The notes under the pieces were generated by a model. The model was not told where the DNA came from and made no database searches. It worked only from the letters and a program-made list of their open reading frames with translations. This document shows positions 11,601 to 22,740 of a stretch of DNA of 64,000 nt, in pieces (position 1 is the first letter of the stretch; each line of letters starts with the position of its first letter). The stretch comes from Peribolospora baueri (lineage: Eukaryota > Basidiomycota > Peribolosporomycetes > Peribolosporales > Peribolosporaceae), in contig JAMDHS010000027.1 of assembly GCA_029717555.1 (NCBI GenBank), forward strand, positions 124,001-188,000. The letters run 5' to 3'. The translations under genes and the position numbers were made by a program.

Positions 11601-12601
11601 CGGAGTCAGTGACGCAGCCCACCTTGGGTCCTCGCGGCATTCTTGCTCCCAACAACATGTCCAGTTATGGCTCGAGCCCGTTGGGACGACGGTACGACGG
11701 CTTGGACGGATCAACAGAAACGGGCGTCTCGGACGAAGAACGGGAAGGGGATGGATTTGGAGGATACAAGAGCAATCGAACGAGCCCCATGGTGCAAAAC
11801 TTCGCGAACATAGGAAACTTGCTCCCTCATCTGGGGATCGCCGGTGGTGGGTCGAAGAACTACGTCGGAGCCAAGGATAACTTGTTCATCGGACGTGGAC
11901 GGGAGGAGCAAGACGACGGATGGGGTGGATTCGAGGATGCGAGTACGGCTCTGGGCGTGGGAGGAGGCAGTGGTCAAAGTGGCGGCCAAGGCGGCACGGG
12001 GAAGAGGGATGAGGGTGGGGAAGAGGAGGACGAGTACGACTGGGGATGGAGCGCCGTGCCGTCGCACCGCCAGTCGGCGTCTGTGGGCCCGGCTGGGAGT
12101 TCTTCCAGTTCACAGGACTTTCGCTTTGCGCCTCCCCCCCTTTCCGCATCTCCGTCGCCCAAGAGACCAACCGCGAAGGCGACGGTGTCCGCAAAACGCT
12201 TATCCGCCCATTTGCCTCCCCCGCCTACGAGCTCGCCTTCGACCGCGACGGTACCGACGACGCGACCTCCTCCATCACAGCCCGTCATCCCGCTCGTGCC
12301 CCCACCGCCAGGGCCAAGCTCTACTACCATCCGACCTCTTTCTCCCCCCGCCGCATCGTCCGCCCGCTCCGCGTCCCTATCGCCAGCGCCACCACCACCT
12401 GTGGCTGACGACCTGAACGCTCTCTTCGGCGACTTTGCTTTCGCCTCTCCGGCCGCCTCGGCGACTGGTTCGGCCGTGCAGCGCAAGCCAGTAGTGACCT
12501 CACCGGCGCCTGCGAGCTCGTCGACGCAGACCGTCGGCGGGAAGGCGACAGGGGGGGGCGGCTTATCGGCGGCCGACCTGAGCTTTTTCGACAGCTTGTG
12601 A
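8692..12601 (+). CDS. Long disordered Trp-Gly-motif protein, possible clathrin adaptor (AP-1/GGA ear) ligand
   Basis: join(8692..9747,9842..12601), 1271 aa, one 94-bp phase-0 intron. No enzyme domain recognised. The N-terminal 350 residues are acidic and carry many spaced Trp motifs (SWGADDG, NVWGSS, DGGWGSSLDD, SVWGGAP, GAWGGTSS, DGGWGSV). A more ordered-looking block follows the intron (PHDFLDTMYAKSREFIRVDL to LNPAERMQATGKALLGML, roughly residues 353-555). Later come DDGWGGFED (about 1043), YDWGWS and, near the C-terminus, DLNALFGDFAF. Acidic WxxF/WGGF and FGDF match the known gamma-ear-binding consensus (aromatic-G-[PDE]-aromatic/L/M) seen in aftiphilin-type proteins. That is the basis for the functional suggestion, which is inference. 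Alternative: the WG repeats could bind another aromatic-pocket protein such as Argonaute. Confidence 0.75.
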
Positions 12602-14184
12602 GCGCGCGGCGGATGAAAGGCGCGGGCCGAGCAGAGCGATGGCGAATGAATGAGTTTTGTTTGGCTTTTGCTTGGCGTTGGTGGGTCGTCCGTTCGTCCG
12701 TTTGTTCGGCCGGCGGCTCTTGTTCTGCTCTTTCCTGATTCTCCCGCCTATCTATCTATCTATGTATCTGCTCCGTCCCACCACCACCACCTGCGTGCTC
12801 ATCTTTCTTTTCGTTTCTCTGGTGCGTGTATGGAAGGAGTGCATCAATACCCATCTATTATCTTTCTTTCGCTCCATGGAGCTCTGTTCAGGCGTGGCAT
12901 CCGTCCTTCGGCGATTCAGATTCGCATCCCTGACGACATCGGGGCATCGTCGTTGAGTGGCCGCCATGTCGTCGTCAGACGTCACTCGTCCTAACCGCTT
13001 CCGAGACGGTGAAACAGATGGTGTGCAGCGTCGATCATGATATCATCGTGTCGCGAAGGTCGACCGACGTCCATTCGCTCGCTCTGCCCGGCCGGAACGC
13101 GGGGCCAGCAAAGGAGGGGCAAGGAAAGACGAACGAGTGATTTGAGACCGGCGGGGACGGCGTCCTGAACAACACAACCAACGGCGTTCCTCAAGACGAC
13201 TCCTCTTCCGCTTTCCCACTCTAACCACTGCCGGCCCGAAAGCGGAGCGCGGCTGGTTTATGCTGCGGCGCGCTACGCAAGACGCCCAGCACTGCACGAC
13301 CGCTCGGCTCGGCGAGGTGGAAGGAAAGGAAAGAAAGAGGAAAGGGAAGGAAAAGCGAGGACGGGCATTATTTGTCTAGCGGCCAGCGCCCAAGCCAAGT
13401 GAGCCATTCCTTCTTAGATCTACTACAACGCATGCACGCCAGTTACAGTGTTGGAAGACTCGGTTTGGTTCATGTCTACGCCCCGCGCCCTGCCCTGCCC
13501 TGCCCGCCTCTTGGCCCGCTCGCCGTTGATATGGTCTACGAAAGATACGCGACTAGAATCTACATGAGCTCATAGGATGCGCTACTTACATAAGTCCTCG
13601 TTGGCCGTTCGCGAGAGGACGCCAAGCCCGTGGGGGGACGCCTACGTGGCTCGACTGGCTAGCGACGGGAGAGAATGGCTAGAAAGAGTGCAGTCGTGGT
13701 GGAGCAAAGGAGAGCGGGCGTCGTCCCGGTGAGTGGCGACTCCACCTGGTCACTGCCGACTAGCAAATTGCTTGCCCTTGGCCTGCGACCGACCTGACCG
13801 TGTGTTGTGCGTTGGTGGAGGAGAGGAAGAAGGGAAAGAGGAAAGAGGAAGGGCGGTCCTGCTTAGAGCGTGTCTAATAAGCTGGTTTCCGGAAGCGGTC
13901 GATTTTTCGCGCCCCTGCCGCCGGCGATATATATGCGTCCTCCGCCGGTCGTATATAAGCAGGGCCGTGCCCGCCGCTCGCCTCTTTGTTTCACCCCCTC
14001 AGATCTTCTCGCCCAACACCATCTTTTACTCGTCCTCTCCTTCCGTCCTCCACGTCGCTCCGTGCATCGTTTCGATACTGGTATCGCTTGTTTTGCTCCA
14101 CTTGCTTTAATATCGCTTTTTTTTTCTTGCGCCTTCTCTTGTCCCCCTTGCCCCACCTCATCCCTCACCTTTAACCTGCCCACC
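12602..14184. other. Tandem intergenic region (3' end of Trp-Gly gene; promoter of small secreted gene)
   Basis: About 1.6 kb without a convincing gene. Short frames with biased composition only; a purine-rich stretch lies near 13318-13356. The last 270 bp hold two TATA-like elements for the downstream gene. Confidence 0.5.
13925..13958 (+). promoter_or_regulatory. Two TATA-like boxes upstream of the small secreted protein gene
   Basis: GATATATATG near 13926 and GTATATAAGC near 13950 lie about 230-260 bp before the ATG at 14185, followed by a pyrimidine-rich leader. TATA boxes are rare in this window, so this promoter may drive strong or regulated expression (inference). Confidence 0.5.
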
Positions 14185-14905
14185 ATGATGACCACCCGCG
14201 CTTTCTCGCTTTTCTTCGTCGCCCTCGCCGCCCTCCTCGTCTCGCTCGTCTCCGCCGCGCCCATCCCGCGCGACCTCGTCGAGCGCATCGTCTTCAATCC
14301 CACCATCACGAGCCCCAACGCCAGCGCCGTCTGGCACCCTGGCCAGGTGAGCCGCCAGTCATAAACGGGAATAAGGACCTCTCTTGTCCAGCTTCGCTGA
14401 CCTCTCATCCTGCCATTCCTTTTGCCTTCGCACCTCCGTGTAGAACGCTACCGTGACGTGGAAGACGGACAACTTCCCTGAGGGCTTCGCCAACAGGACC
14501 GGCATGGTCCAGCTCGGCTACAAGGACAAGGGCTCCCTCAACGAGCACCTTTGTGAGTCTTCTTTGTCCAACGCTGCTTTCGTTTTCGGCTCGCACGCCA
14601 TGCTCACCCAACCCCTCTCTTCTCGTCTCCCTGCTGCCTTGCGCACAGCCACGATTCTCGCTCAGGACTTCCCCCTCAGCGACGGCCAGGTCACGTTCGA
14701 AGTGCCCCAGGACGCCACGAAGAGGACTAGTGCGTGTCTTCTGTGTTCCCGCGCCCCTCGATGGCGAACACGGTGGTCGTGTGTTCATGTGCGTTCCGGC
14801 ACTGACCCTTGCTTCCCTGATATATGCCTTTTTCCCTTACCAGATGCCATCATCATCCTTTTCGGCGACTCTGGCAACGCCAGCCCCGAGTTCACCATCG
14901 CCTAA
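14185..14905 (+). CDS. Small secreted protein, Kre9/Knh1-like N-terminal domain type
   Basis: Four exons join(14185..14346,14444..14552,14649..14729,14844..14905), 137 aa. A clear signal peptide (FSLFFVALAALLVSLVSA, cleavage after APIP or SAA) is followed by VFNPTITSPNASAVWHPGQNATVTW-type sequence split by an intron. This 'P.I..P..G..W..G....V.W' layout, with a later beta-rich FPLSDGQVTFEVP and ASPEFTI end, is the pattern of fungal Ser/Thr-rich GPI-anchored or Knh-like cell-wall proteins. Here no Ser/Thr-rich tail and no GPI site are present, so it is probably soluble and secreted. Two N-glycosylation sequons (NAS, NAT) are visible. Start could be Met1 or Met2. Exact role unknown; cell-surface glucan assembly is only a family-level suggestion. 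Confidence 0.8.
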
Positions 14906-15639
14906 GCCTCTCGTCCATCCATTCCCTTCTTTTTCTTTTGCCTGAGCTTGCACTCCCAAGTACGAGCGCATCATCCATTTGTTTTTCGGTACTCTCTTGC
15001 CTTCGCCAAATAACCAGTATCAGCAAAGAAAACGATCAGCACGCAAGCCAACCTTCGCCTTCACGACTTCGACTGCCTCTTCTTACGACAATTGACACTT
15101 TTAGCGCCTCTACCCTCCCCTCCCTGACATGTCAGCCGTCCTGTACTCAAGCTCATCCACCTGTCGTCGCCAGCAACTTCATACTTGGCAGCATCCCGAG
15201 CTGACGGACTCTCCGAACATACTCCTTCCCGATCCCTGCCCGATTCGCCGTATCCGGCTATCTATCTTCCTTGTGTGTAAATATGTGCATACATTGTCGA
15301 TAGATAGTTCTTCTACTTCTTGCTTTGCCGTCAATGGACACTATTCAATGTGCGACGCGTGCTTATTTTATACGAGGACCTGTGTTTGCCCACGACTTCG
15401 CACGACTTCGCTTGAATGAAAGCACGTGCACCGTCGTCATCGAATTCTTCGTCAAGCCGTCGTAGATGCCCTCCGTCGGCCTCAACTAATCTCCTTTTCT
15501 CATTTTCTTCACGACCATTTCCCGCCTACGTGCCCTTTTTCCTCTGAACGGAGGACACAACACATAACCCTTAGTGGCGAATCAATCCGCCAGGTAACAG
15601 CATCGACGTCGACCGAGCTCGACAGACACAGACAGGTAC
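14906..15639. other. Intergenic region, 3' flank of secreted gene and 5' flank of rhomboid gene
   Basis: About 730 bp. AT-richer near 15270-15330 (probable 3' end and polyadenylation zone), with a short direct repeat GCACGACTTC at about 15390-15410. No coding motif found. Confidence 0.5.
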
Positions 15640-17590
15640 ATGCTCCCTCGAACCGCCTTGCTGGACACGGCCGGTCAGCTCCGACTCCGGCTCGTCGAGC
15701 TTCTTCCCATCGCCGCCAATGTCCCCGCGGCACGGACACGGACACGAACACGGACGGTGGCCTCGACCAGGGTCGCCGTGCCGTCGCCGCCGCCGCTGTT
15801 TCGACTCGGAGCTGACCAACGTGGGATGACGACGGCGTCGACGCCGACGCCGACTGGGTGCGGCCGCGACGAACGGCAGACGCTTGCAGCCACCCTTTTG
15901 TCGCTGACGTCCTGGAGGAACAACGCCGGCGCAACTGCAGCACGGAATGGACGCTCGGGCGAAAGCGCGGTCGGCCTCGGTCTCGCCCCGAGATGGGCTA
16001 GGTCGAAGTCCTCTCTGGCCGCCTTCGTTTTTGGCTCGTGGCGAGCTTACTTCACGTCCACCTTCGCCGCCAACCGCGCCACTTCATCTCTTCGCTCCCC
16101 CCTTCCCTCTCCTTTTACCTCACCGTTCGTCTTCTCCCGCTTCAGGGGCGGCTCCACCCGCTCCCCACCGCCACCGCCACCTCGCTCATCACTTTCAGCG
16201 CGCCAAGCCTCGGACAACAAACTGTTCAATCGGCTCCGGAGACGAAGCTTTAATCCAGACTACGTGCTTTACGCTCTCATCGGCCTCAACGTCGCTGTGT
16301 GGCTCATCTGGCAATATGCCCATAACAGCTGGCAAAGGTTTGGCGATCCTCGTCCGTTTCAATTCAGTGAGTCTGTCGAGACGCAGAGCCGAAAGGGACC
16401 GCCGGATGACGGGTCGCTTCCGCTTGGGTTCTCTTAGGCGCTCGAAGGCTTCCGGCAGATCGGGTCGAATGAACACGCTTCCTTCTCTCTCTCTCTTCTC
16501 TCACCCATCCAGTGGTCAAAAACTTCTTGTCCGGAGAGCCGAACCTGAGGGAAGGAAGAATGTGAGCTGTTCTGCCCCGTTCTCGAGCTGTCCCTCCGCC
16601 CGGACGGTCGCCCCGGCCGCCTAGGCAAGCTTGGCTCTGTGTTCCACGGCTGAATTTGTCCCTCGGTCCTGGTGGCGCACGCCCAGATGGACCCTTTTGA
16701 CCAGCTGCATATCCCACGACTCGACCGGGCATCTCTTCGTCAATCTCTTGGTGAGCCCCTCCTCTTCCCCTCCCCTCCTTCCTTCCTTCTCTCATCCTGG
16801 CCGTCCACTCCTCCTCCTCCTCCAGGGCCTCTTCTTCATGGGCCAGCCTGTGATCCACCTCCTGGGGTCGGCGCGCTTCCTCGCCCTCTACTTCGGAGCA
16901 GGCACATTCTCGAGCCTCGTCAGCCTCACCTGGCACAGGCTCTTCGATCGCGGAAGCGGTCGCAGCGCCAATCTGAGGGAGTACAGTCACGGCGCGAGCG
17001 GTGAGTCTCGGGGGTGTGCGAAGGGCAGAGCCCGGTTTTCAGCTTTGAGATTCCGGACGTGGAGATGGACTGACTCGTCTTTCGGCTTGTTTACCTTCCG
17101 CTCTCTCTCTCTATGACCAGGCGCGATCTACGCGGTGATGACCACCTTTGCAGCAATGTACCCCAACGCCACCTTTCTCATTTTCTTCGTGAGCCTTTTC
17201 AGGTTCTCCTCGCGTAGGCATGCAAGGACGAGCGCTGATGGATCGCTGTGGCCTGCGACGTCGTTCCGTTTTCGTCGCTTTCTTCTCCGCCCGCGTCGCC
17301 CTCGACTGACTGACTGTATCCACAGGTCATCCCCGCTCCCGCTTGGGCATGTGTCGGCGGCCTCTTCGCCTGGGACCTGTACAGCGCTTGGCGCCGTCCG
17401 GTGAGCGATCTTGGGAGGCGTTGGCGGAACCAGGAGCGGAGGCCAGCGAGGTCGACTCGATGTTGACGTTCTTTTTCTTTGCCATCCGCAGGGCTCCCAA
17501 AAGGACTCTGCCGGTCACCTAGGAGGCATCCTGGCCGGTTTGTTGTTCTACCGCTTCCGTATTCGCGGCGGCGGCGTCGGTCAGTGGTGA
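15640..17590 (+). CDS. PCP1: Mitochondrial rhomboid protease (PCP1/PARL type)
   Basis: Seven exons join(15640..16366,16513..16561,16687..16750,16826..17000,17121..17188,17326..17400,17492..17590), 418 aa. Intramembrane serine protease of the inner mitochondrial membrane; in yeast Pcp1 processes Mgm1 and Ccp1. Visible: Arg-rich, acid-poor N-terminus fitting a presequence; TM YVLYALIGLNVAVWLIW; GRIWTLLTSCISHDSTGHLF (rhomboid loop-1/TM2 region); catalytic GASG with Ser338; catalytic DSAGHLGG with His395 at the last TM. The 16687 acceptor was chosen because it restores REGRIWTLLTS; a closer AG would insert about 20 odd residues. The codon for GASG is split by an intron. The N-terminal 200 residues are low complexity, so the start is less certain than the catalytic part. 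Confidence 0.9.
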
Positions 17591-17697
17591 GCTATCTAAC
17601 GTCGCGTGAGCCGCCCGGGCGGGCTTGGTCGATTCGGTTGTGCAATGAACGAATGGGGCTATCATGTCATATCACCACTGCTCGCTCGGCTGGAGGA

Positions 17698-17750
17698 AAA
17701 AATAAAAAAAATAAAAAAAATAAAAAAAAAGAATAAAAAAATAAAAAAAG
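17698..17750. repeat. A-rich imperfect repeat (AAAAAAAT units)
   Basis: Over 50 bp of runs of A separated by single T or G, in an otherwise GC-rich chromosome, about 110 bp after the rhomboid stop. It could contain the poly(A)-site region of that gene. Confidence 0.8.
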
Positions 17751-17965
17751 TTGGCCAGTGCGGTGGAGTCTCCGTCATGGTTTTCTTTCGCACTGAGGCT
17801 GACCGACTGAGACTGGGAAGCTGAAGCCGAGTTGAATGAGTGCAATGAGGCGGACCACGCCGCGCCGTCCGGCCCAGTGGGCACGGCACGACCTTCCCAT
17901 AAGCAGGGATCGATCCACCCTCCGGAGGAGTCAAGGTCGACCACGTCGACCTTTGCGGTCGAGAG

Positions 17966-17990
17966 AACGAACGAACGAACGAACGAACGG
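17966..17990. repeat. CGAA/ACGA tetranucleotide microsatellite
   Basis: Six tandem copies of the ACGA unit, intergenic. Confidence 0.8.
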
Positions 17991-18866
17991 ACGAGTGTGG
18001 TAGCATGAAATCCCCGCCACCGCGCTCATCGTCTTCCTCCGCTTGACCCCGTCTCTTCTTCCGTCCCCACTAGCCTCAGTGACCCTACCCCGTCCTCTTC
18101 TGACCCCGTCCTGGGCGAGGGCGGACGGTGACGGCGGCGGCTCAACATGGCTGGCGGGCCACTCAAAGACAGACAGGCGGGACGCCGTGTACGCGGCGCA
18201 GCGCAGCGTAGAGGAAGGACGGGAGCGAGCGATATGGACGAGTGCGGATGCGGGACGGCGCATGGACCTTCGACGGAGACGAGAGGAGGGACAAACGACG
18301 AACGTCCGAGTGAATGTAAACCGAATCGAATCGTCCAAACCCAATGAAATCACATTCCATCCACAATACATGTAACCCCCTCGCCCCCGCCCCCGCCCCC
18401 GCCCCCCTTAGCTCATCCGTCCATCATGCCCTCCCCTCTTCCTTTCGTCCCCTTGTCCGAAGGAAAGCGGAAAGGGAAAGAGGAGACGAAGGGCGTTGAG
18501 GGCGTTGCGGCCAGGGGAAAGAAGAGAGGAAAAGAAGGAAAGATGATAGGAAAGTGATACATTCAGCGTCCGTAGCTGGTCTGGTCGACGAGATCGTCCG
18601 CGGAAAAAGAAGAAGACGGAAGGACGTCCGGGGTGGGCGGGGCGAGGAACGCAAGCGAGTAAGATGCGGGCGGGAGGAAGCGAGAAGCGGAAAGGGATGA
18701 GAGGAGAGGAGCAAGAAAGGGTTTGATAGGGTCGGAGGAGGATGGGCTCATCGGCAGAGGGATCGGTTATAAACGAAGACGACGTGAGCAAGACGAGATG
18801 AGATGTTGAGAGAGGCAAGGCGAAGATGGGGAACGGAGGACTATCGGCGGCAGTAGTAGCGTCCCT

Positions 18867-21062
18867 CTATTCGCCTGGGTTGGCGACCTGGAAAGCCAAC
18901 GAACGCATCAAAAGTCAGCGGCCAGCCCGACTCGATGGATGGCGCGCCGCGCACGACCCACCGTCAAGATCTTCCTCGAGTAATCCTGATCGTCCTTGAG
19001 GCTGTGCGAGCTCCCGTTCTCGTGCGTCCTCTGCATCGCCGCCATCGGGTCTAGCCGCGCGTCCGGCCCGGTCCCTTCAGGTCCCGCGGGAGGCGCGCCA
19101 ACGGCGCCGGCGCCGGCGCCGTCGCCGTCGAAAGGAGATGGCTGTCCGCTGTGCGGGTTGCTTCCCGCGAACCACGTCGCAGGCGCGTACTCCGCACCGC
19201 CGCCGGCGGCGGCGGCGGCGGCGCCTCCTTGGTCGACTTCAGGATGACCGTACGCCATCGCGGCGTCGTACGGGCTAGAGTCGTAGGCGATTCCTCCCAT
19301 GCCGCCGGCATAGCCTGGCGAGTTCATGAGGTAAGCCGTGGGCCCCTGCTGCGAACCGCCAGAGCCACCGGAACCAGCCTCGGCGCTGTTGCCGTTGCCA
19401 CTGCCGCCCGGTCCGCCGGCGCCGTAGTAGTGGTTCTCGCTCGAGCTCGGGTTGCGTCCCAAGTTGACCGGCTGCTGCTCCGGGCTGTTTCCTCGCTGCT
19501 GCTGGCCCGCCGCGTAGTAGCCCGCGGCGGCGGCCGGGCCGTACGCGCCCATGCCGGCCATACCAGGTCCAGATGCCGAGTACTGGCTCGGCTCGTAGCC
19601 CTCGGCGCCGTAGCCGGCGTAATAGTTGGCCGGGTAGCCGCCGCCTACGACAGGACCGGCGCTGTAGCCAGCGTCGGCGTACTCTCCGGCGCCATAACCA
19701 CCGGCAGCGGGGCCCGGGTGAACAGGGGCGGGACTGGCCTGCATCATGTTGAACTCGGGGTCGTCGTCATCGAACGGCGTCCGGTGGCTCGCCGCGGCGG
19801 CCGAAGCGGCGGCGGCCACGTCGGCGTCCATCTGCGAACGCTTACGCTTCCTGTACAGGAAGTAGGCAGCGCCGATGATGAGCGCGGCAGCGGCAATTCC
19901 CACGACGGCGAAGACGCCAGCGACGGCTCCCTTGTTGTTGAAAAAGCCAGAGCCGCTACTGCCGCCACGGCCGCCGTTCAGGTTGGGGCTACTGCTCGGG
20001 GTCTGAGTCGAGGTCAAGGTCTGCCCATTGTCGGTGATGGTCACGACCGAGACGTTCTCCGTCTGCGTCGAGGTTCCCACGGCCGTCGTGCTATCATCGC
20101 GACCGGAAGAGAAGTCGGAAGATGAGGAATAATTAGAAGAGAGGGAATGGGAGGCAGAACTGCTGTAAGACACGCGGTTTTAAAAGACACATGCGCCAGT
20201 GAGGTAAAAACGGGTCGCAATCGGCGGGACGGAGAAGAAGTGCGTCGACAGGCACCGACGATCGTATAAGCGAATAGAGGAGTCACGACTCACCTCGTCG
20301 GCTGTGTAGACGACGTGGTGCTGGTCGTCGTTCTGGTGGAAGAGGTTGTGGACGAGGTCGTCGCTGACGAGGTGGAGGTGGTGCTGCTGCTGGTCGTAGT
20401 CACCGGCGTTGACGAAGTAGTCCTTTGCGGTGGTGATGGGGATGAATCGGAAGAGGTGAGGGGAGGAGAGGAAGAGGAGGACGACAGCGGCGGGCGGGGA
20501 GAAGAGGAGGTAGGGGAGGTAAAGGAGGAAGAGGAGGAGGGGGAGGAGGATGAAGGTGAGGAGGAGGCGCTTCAAGGAAGGTGCAAAAGGGGCGGAGGCG
20601 CCCGCAGCGGGGCAGCACGGTCACGAACGAAAAAAAAGTGACCAACGAGACCTCAGGGGTCCGAGAGCAGGCAAAGAGCCACTGCAAGAGGTAGCGGGAC
20701 GAAGAGCATATAGAAATGACTTACGATGTGCTGGTGGTCGAGGTAGTGGAGGTAGTGGAGGTAGTAGGATCAGGCGAGGAAGAGGTGGTTGACGGGCTCG
20801 GCGAGGAATTCGGACTGGAGATAGTAAAGGGGTCTAGGAAAGAGGGGGAAAGGGACAAAGGATGAGGCTACGTTTCACGGGAGACGATAGGCCAGACGAC
20901 GAGTCCAGGCGAGTCCTTCCGCCGCGCTGTCGGACGGCTGACGGGCACGCCATGCGAGGTCGTCGCACGCATGAAGGCAGAGAAGACGGCGGGATGGATC
21001 GTTCACTCACTCGTCGACTGGTCGGTCGAGGCGCCAGCCCGGCCAACGGTGAAGGAGGACAT
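18867..21062 (-). CDS. Mucin-like single-pass plasma-membrane protein with conserved cytoplasmic tail
   Basis: Five exons complement(join(18867..18887,18962..20162,20294..20422,20725..20833,21011..21062)), 503 aa, every junction in phase. Residues about 18-175 are Ser/Thr-rich (strings of TSTTSTTS type), fitting an O-glycosylated ectodomain. One TM segment (GAVAGVFAVVGIAAAALIIG, about 176-200) is followed by a basic stop-transfer RKRKR. The cytoplasmic part is Gly/Ala/Tyr-rich, low complexity, and ends in LKDDQDYSRKILTVANPGE; the last six residues sit on a separate 21-nt exon. A DDQDYSR[KR][IV]L-VAN ending recurs, as I recall, in basidiomycete membrane proteins of the Skg6/Axl2/Wsc-like kind. 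No cleavable signal peptide is present in this model, so either it inserts by its TM alone or a 5' exon is missed. A cell-wall sensor role is inference. Confidence 0.75.
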
Positions 21063-22740
21063 GATGCGAACGGGTCACTGCGGGGGCGATGACGATGGGT
21101 GGAGAGGAAAAGACGGGGAGGATGGTAAGAAAGGAGGGCCTTGCTGGGGGCACACGATTAGGTCACTGGCGACGACGCCGACGCCGACGCCGACGCGGGG
21201 TACGGGAACGGCTGGACAAGGTACGAGGGGGCCGGACGAGTGGCTTGGCGGGCGACGTCGACGCGGCGCGGCACGATGACGGCGGCGTCGGCGCTCACCT
21301 GGACAAAGACGAGAGAATGAAGGGGGGAGGAGACGAGGTAGGAGGGACGACGCAGGGTATCGAACGTCGGCCGTTGCTTCTGCCTCTTTTAATTTTTTCT
21401 GTCCCTACGAAACGATGCCGGCGCGGTGTCTCGCGTGTCTCTTTTTTTGTCCCACCTCTTGCGGGGGAAGGCTGCGTCGAGGGAGAAGGGCGAAGGAGGG
21501 AATGAATGAGCAGCGGGGGACGTCGGGTGGCGGTCGCAGTCGGTGCGAGTGGAGGGGGGACGGGGGGCAGAGAAGGAGTGGATGGAAAGAGAGAAAGACT
21601 AAACTGGGGCGATGGCGGTGAAGGGAAGGGCGGGGCTGGGGCTGGGCTGGGGCTGGGGCTGGCGCTTGAGGGGGAGCAGAGCAGGGGGCGGCGAAGAAGA
21701 AGGAGGAGGAGGTGGTGGTGGTGATGGTGATGGTGGTGGTGGTGGTGGTGGTGGTGGTGATGACGATGGCGGGTGTCAGGTGAGGAGGAGGAGGAGGACG
21801 GGTCTGAGGTGAACTGACTGATGGGCGATGACGGCGGACGATGATGACGATGATGATGTGGGCGCCTTAGGCCCGGTTAACGGCCCATAGCTGCGACTAC
21901 AAGTGATATTACAAGTGTGATTACAACGGCGACGGCCGCCAATACAAACGCCCAACCCAACCCAGGCCCAGGCCGCCGGACTCCGTGGTCCGCCTTTCGT
22001 CCCGCCGGCGGCGTCGCTTGGCGTTGCAGAAGTAGCAGAAGCAGAAAGACCTACGACGAGAGCAGACAGAGCACACAGCATAGCCCAGCAGATCACACCT
22101 GTCTACGACGCCGCTGACGGCGCCCTTGACGGACAAGGTGCTCCATAAAGGCCATCCAGTGTCTTGGCCAAGCGAGCCAGCCGGTGCGCAATCCGTCGAA
22201 CCACCGTCCACCGTCCACCAACCGCCCTTGCCCCATGACGCATCTGCGATGCCGCCGTAGGCCGCCGCGCCGGTGAGCCAAGCCCTTCCTTCCTTCTTTC
22301 CTGCTCGACTTCGAAAAAAAAAAAAAAAATTCCCCGTACGTCCGCCCCTTTCGATGCCCTTCGATTCGATTCGCAACATCGCCCCGCGCGCGTCCTTCCT
22401 CACCCTCGCCCCCGGTGGTCCGCCCGGAGAACGGCTGGCTGTTTTCGTCGCTCCCCTCCCCCTTTCCCTCGAGTTTCCCTTTTCGGACGAACGCGACCGA
22501 CGACGGAGGAAGGCGTATCGACCACGGCTGCGGTGGGGGGGAGGGGATGGGATTACATAAGCGGCACGCTCGCGATCTCTCTTGGCCACGCTTCCTTTCT
22601 TGCGCACTTCTTCGTGTCGGCCGCGAGCGATCGACTGCGGCGTCGCGTTTCTTCCTGGCCGACGTCCCGACGTCGCTGTCCGAGCCGAGTGGAAGGAAGG
22701 AGGGAAGGAACGTCGCTGGCTCGTTCCACGATCACACGCA
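21063..22740. other. Divergent intergenic region with GGT and G-rich low complexity
   Basis: About 1.7 kb between two divergent genes, unusually long here. The + strand is purine/G-rich from about 21500 to 21800, with a (GGT)n/(GAT)n array at 21712-21765 and repeated GGGGCT units at about 21634-21662. A run of about 16 A lies at about 22314-22329. Frames are repetitive; no gene supported. Confidence 0.5.
21712..21765. repeat. GGT/GAT trinucleotide repeat
   Basis: About 18 near-perfect GGT/GAT triplets in the long divergent promoter region. Confidence 0.85.

Larger units (their letters stand above)
17591..18866. other. Convergent intergenic region with A-rich and tetranucleotide repeats
   Basis: About 1.3 kb between the rhomboid and mucin-like 3' ends. 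It contains an A-rich tract (17698-17750), (CGAA)n at about 17966-17990 and a CCCCCG array at about 18377-18408. No conserved coding signal. Confidence 0.55.

Noticed and set aside
16630-16686. Longer exon 3 of the rhomboid gene starting at 16630
   Set aside because: In phase, but inserts about 19 non-conserved residues before WTLLTS; the acceptor before 16687 gives the canonical GRIWTLLTS.
19151-20125. Long + strand frame opposite the mucin-like gene
   Set aside because: Antisense shadow of Gly/Ala codons; the - strand has TM, stop-transfer and in-phase splicing.
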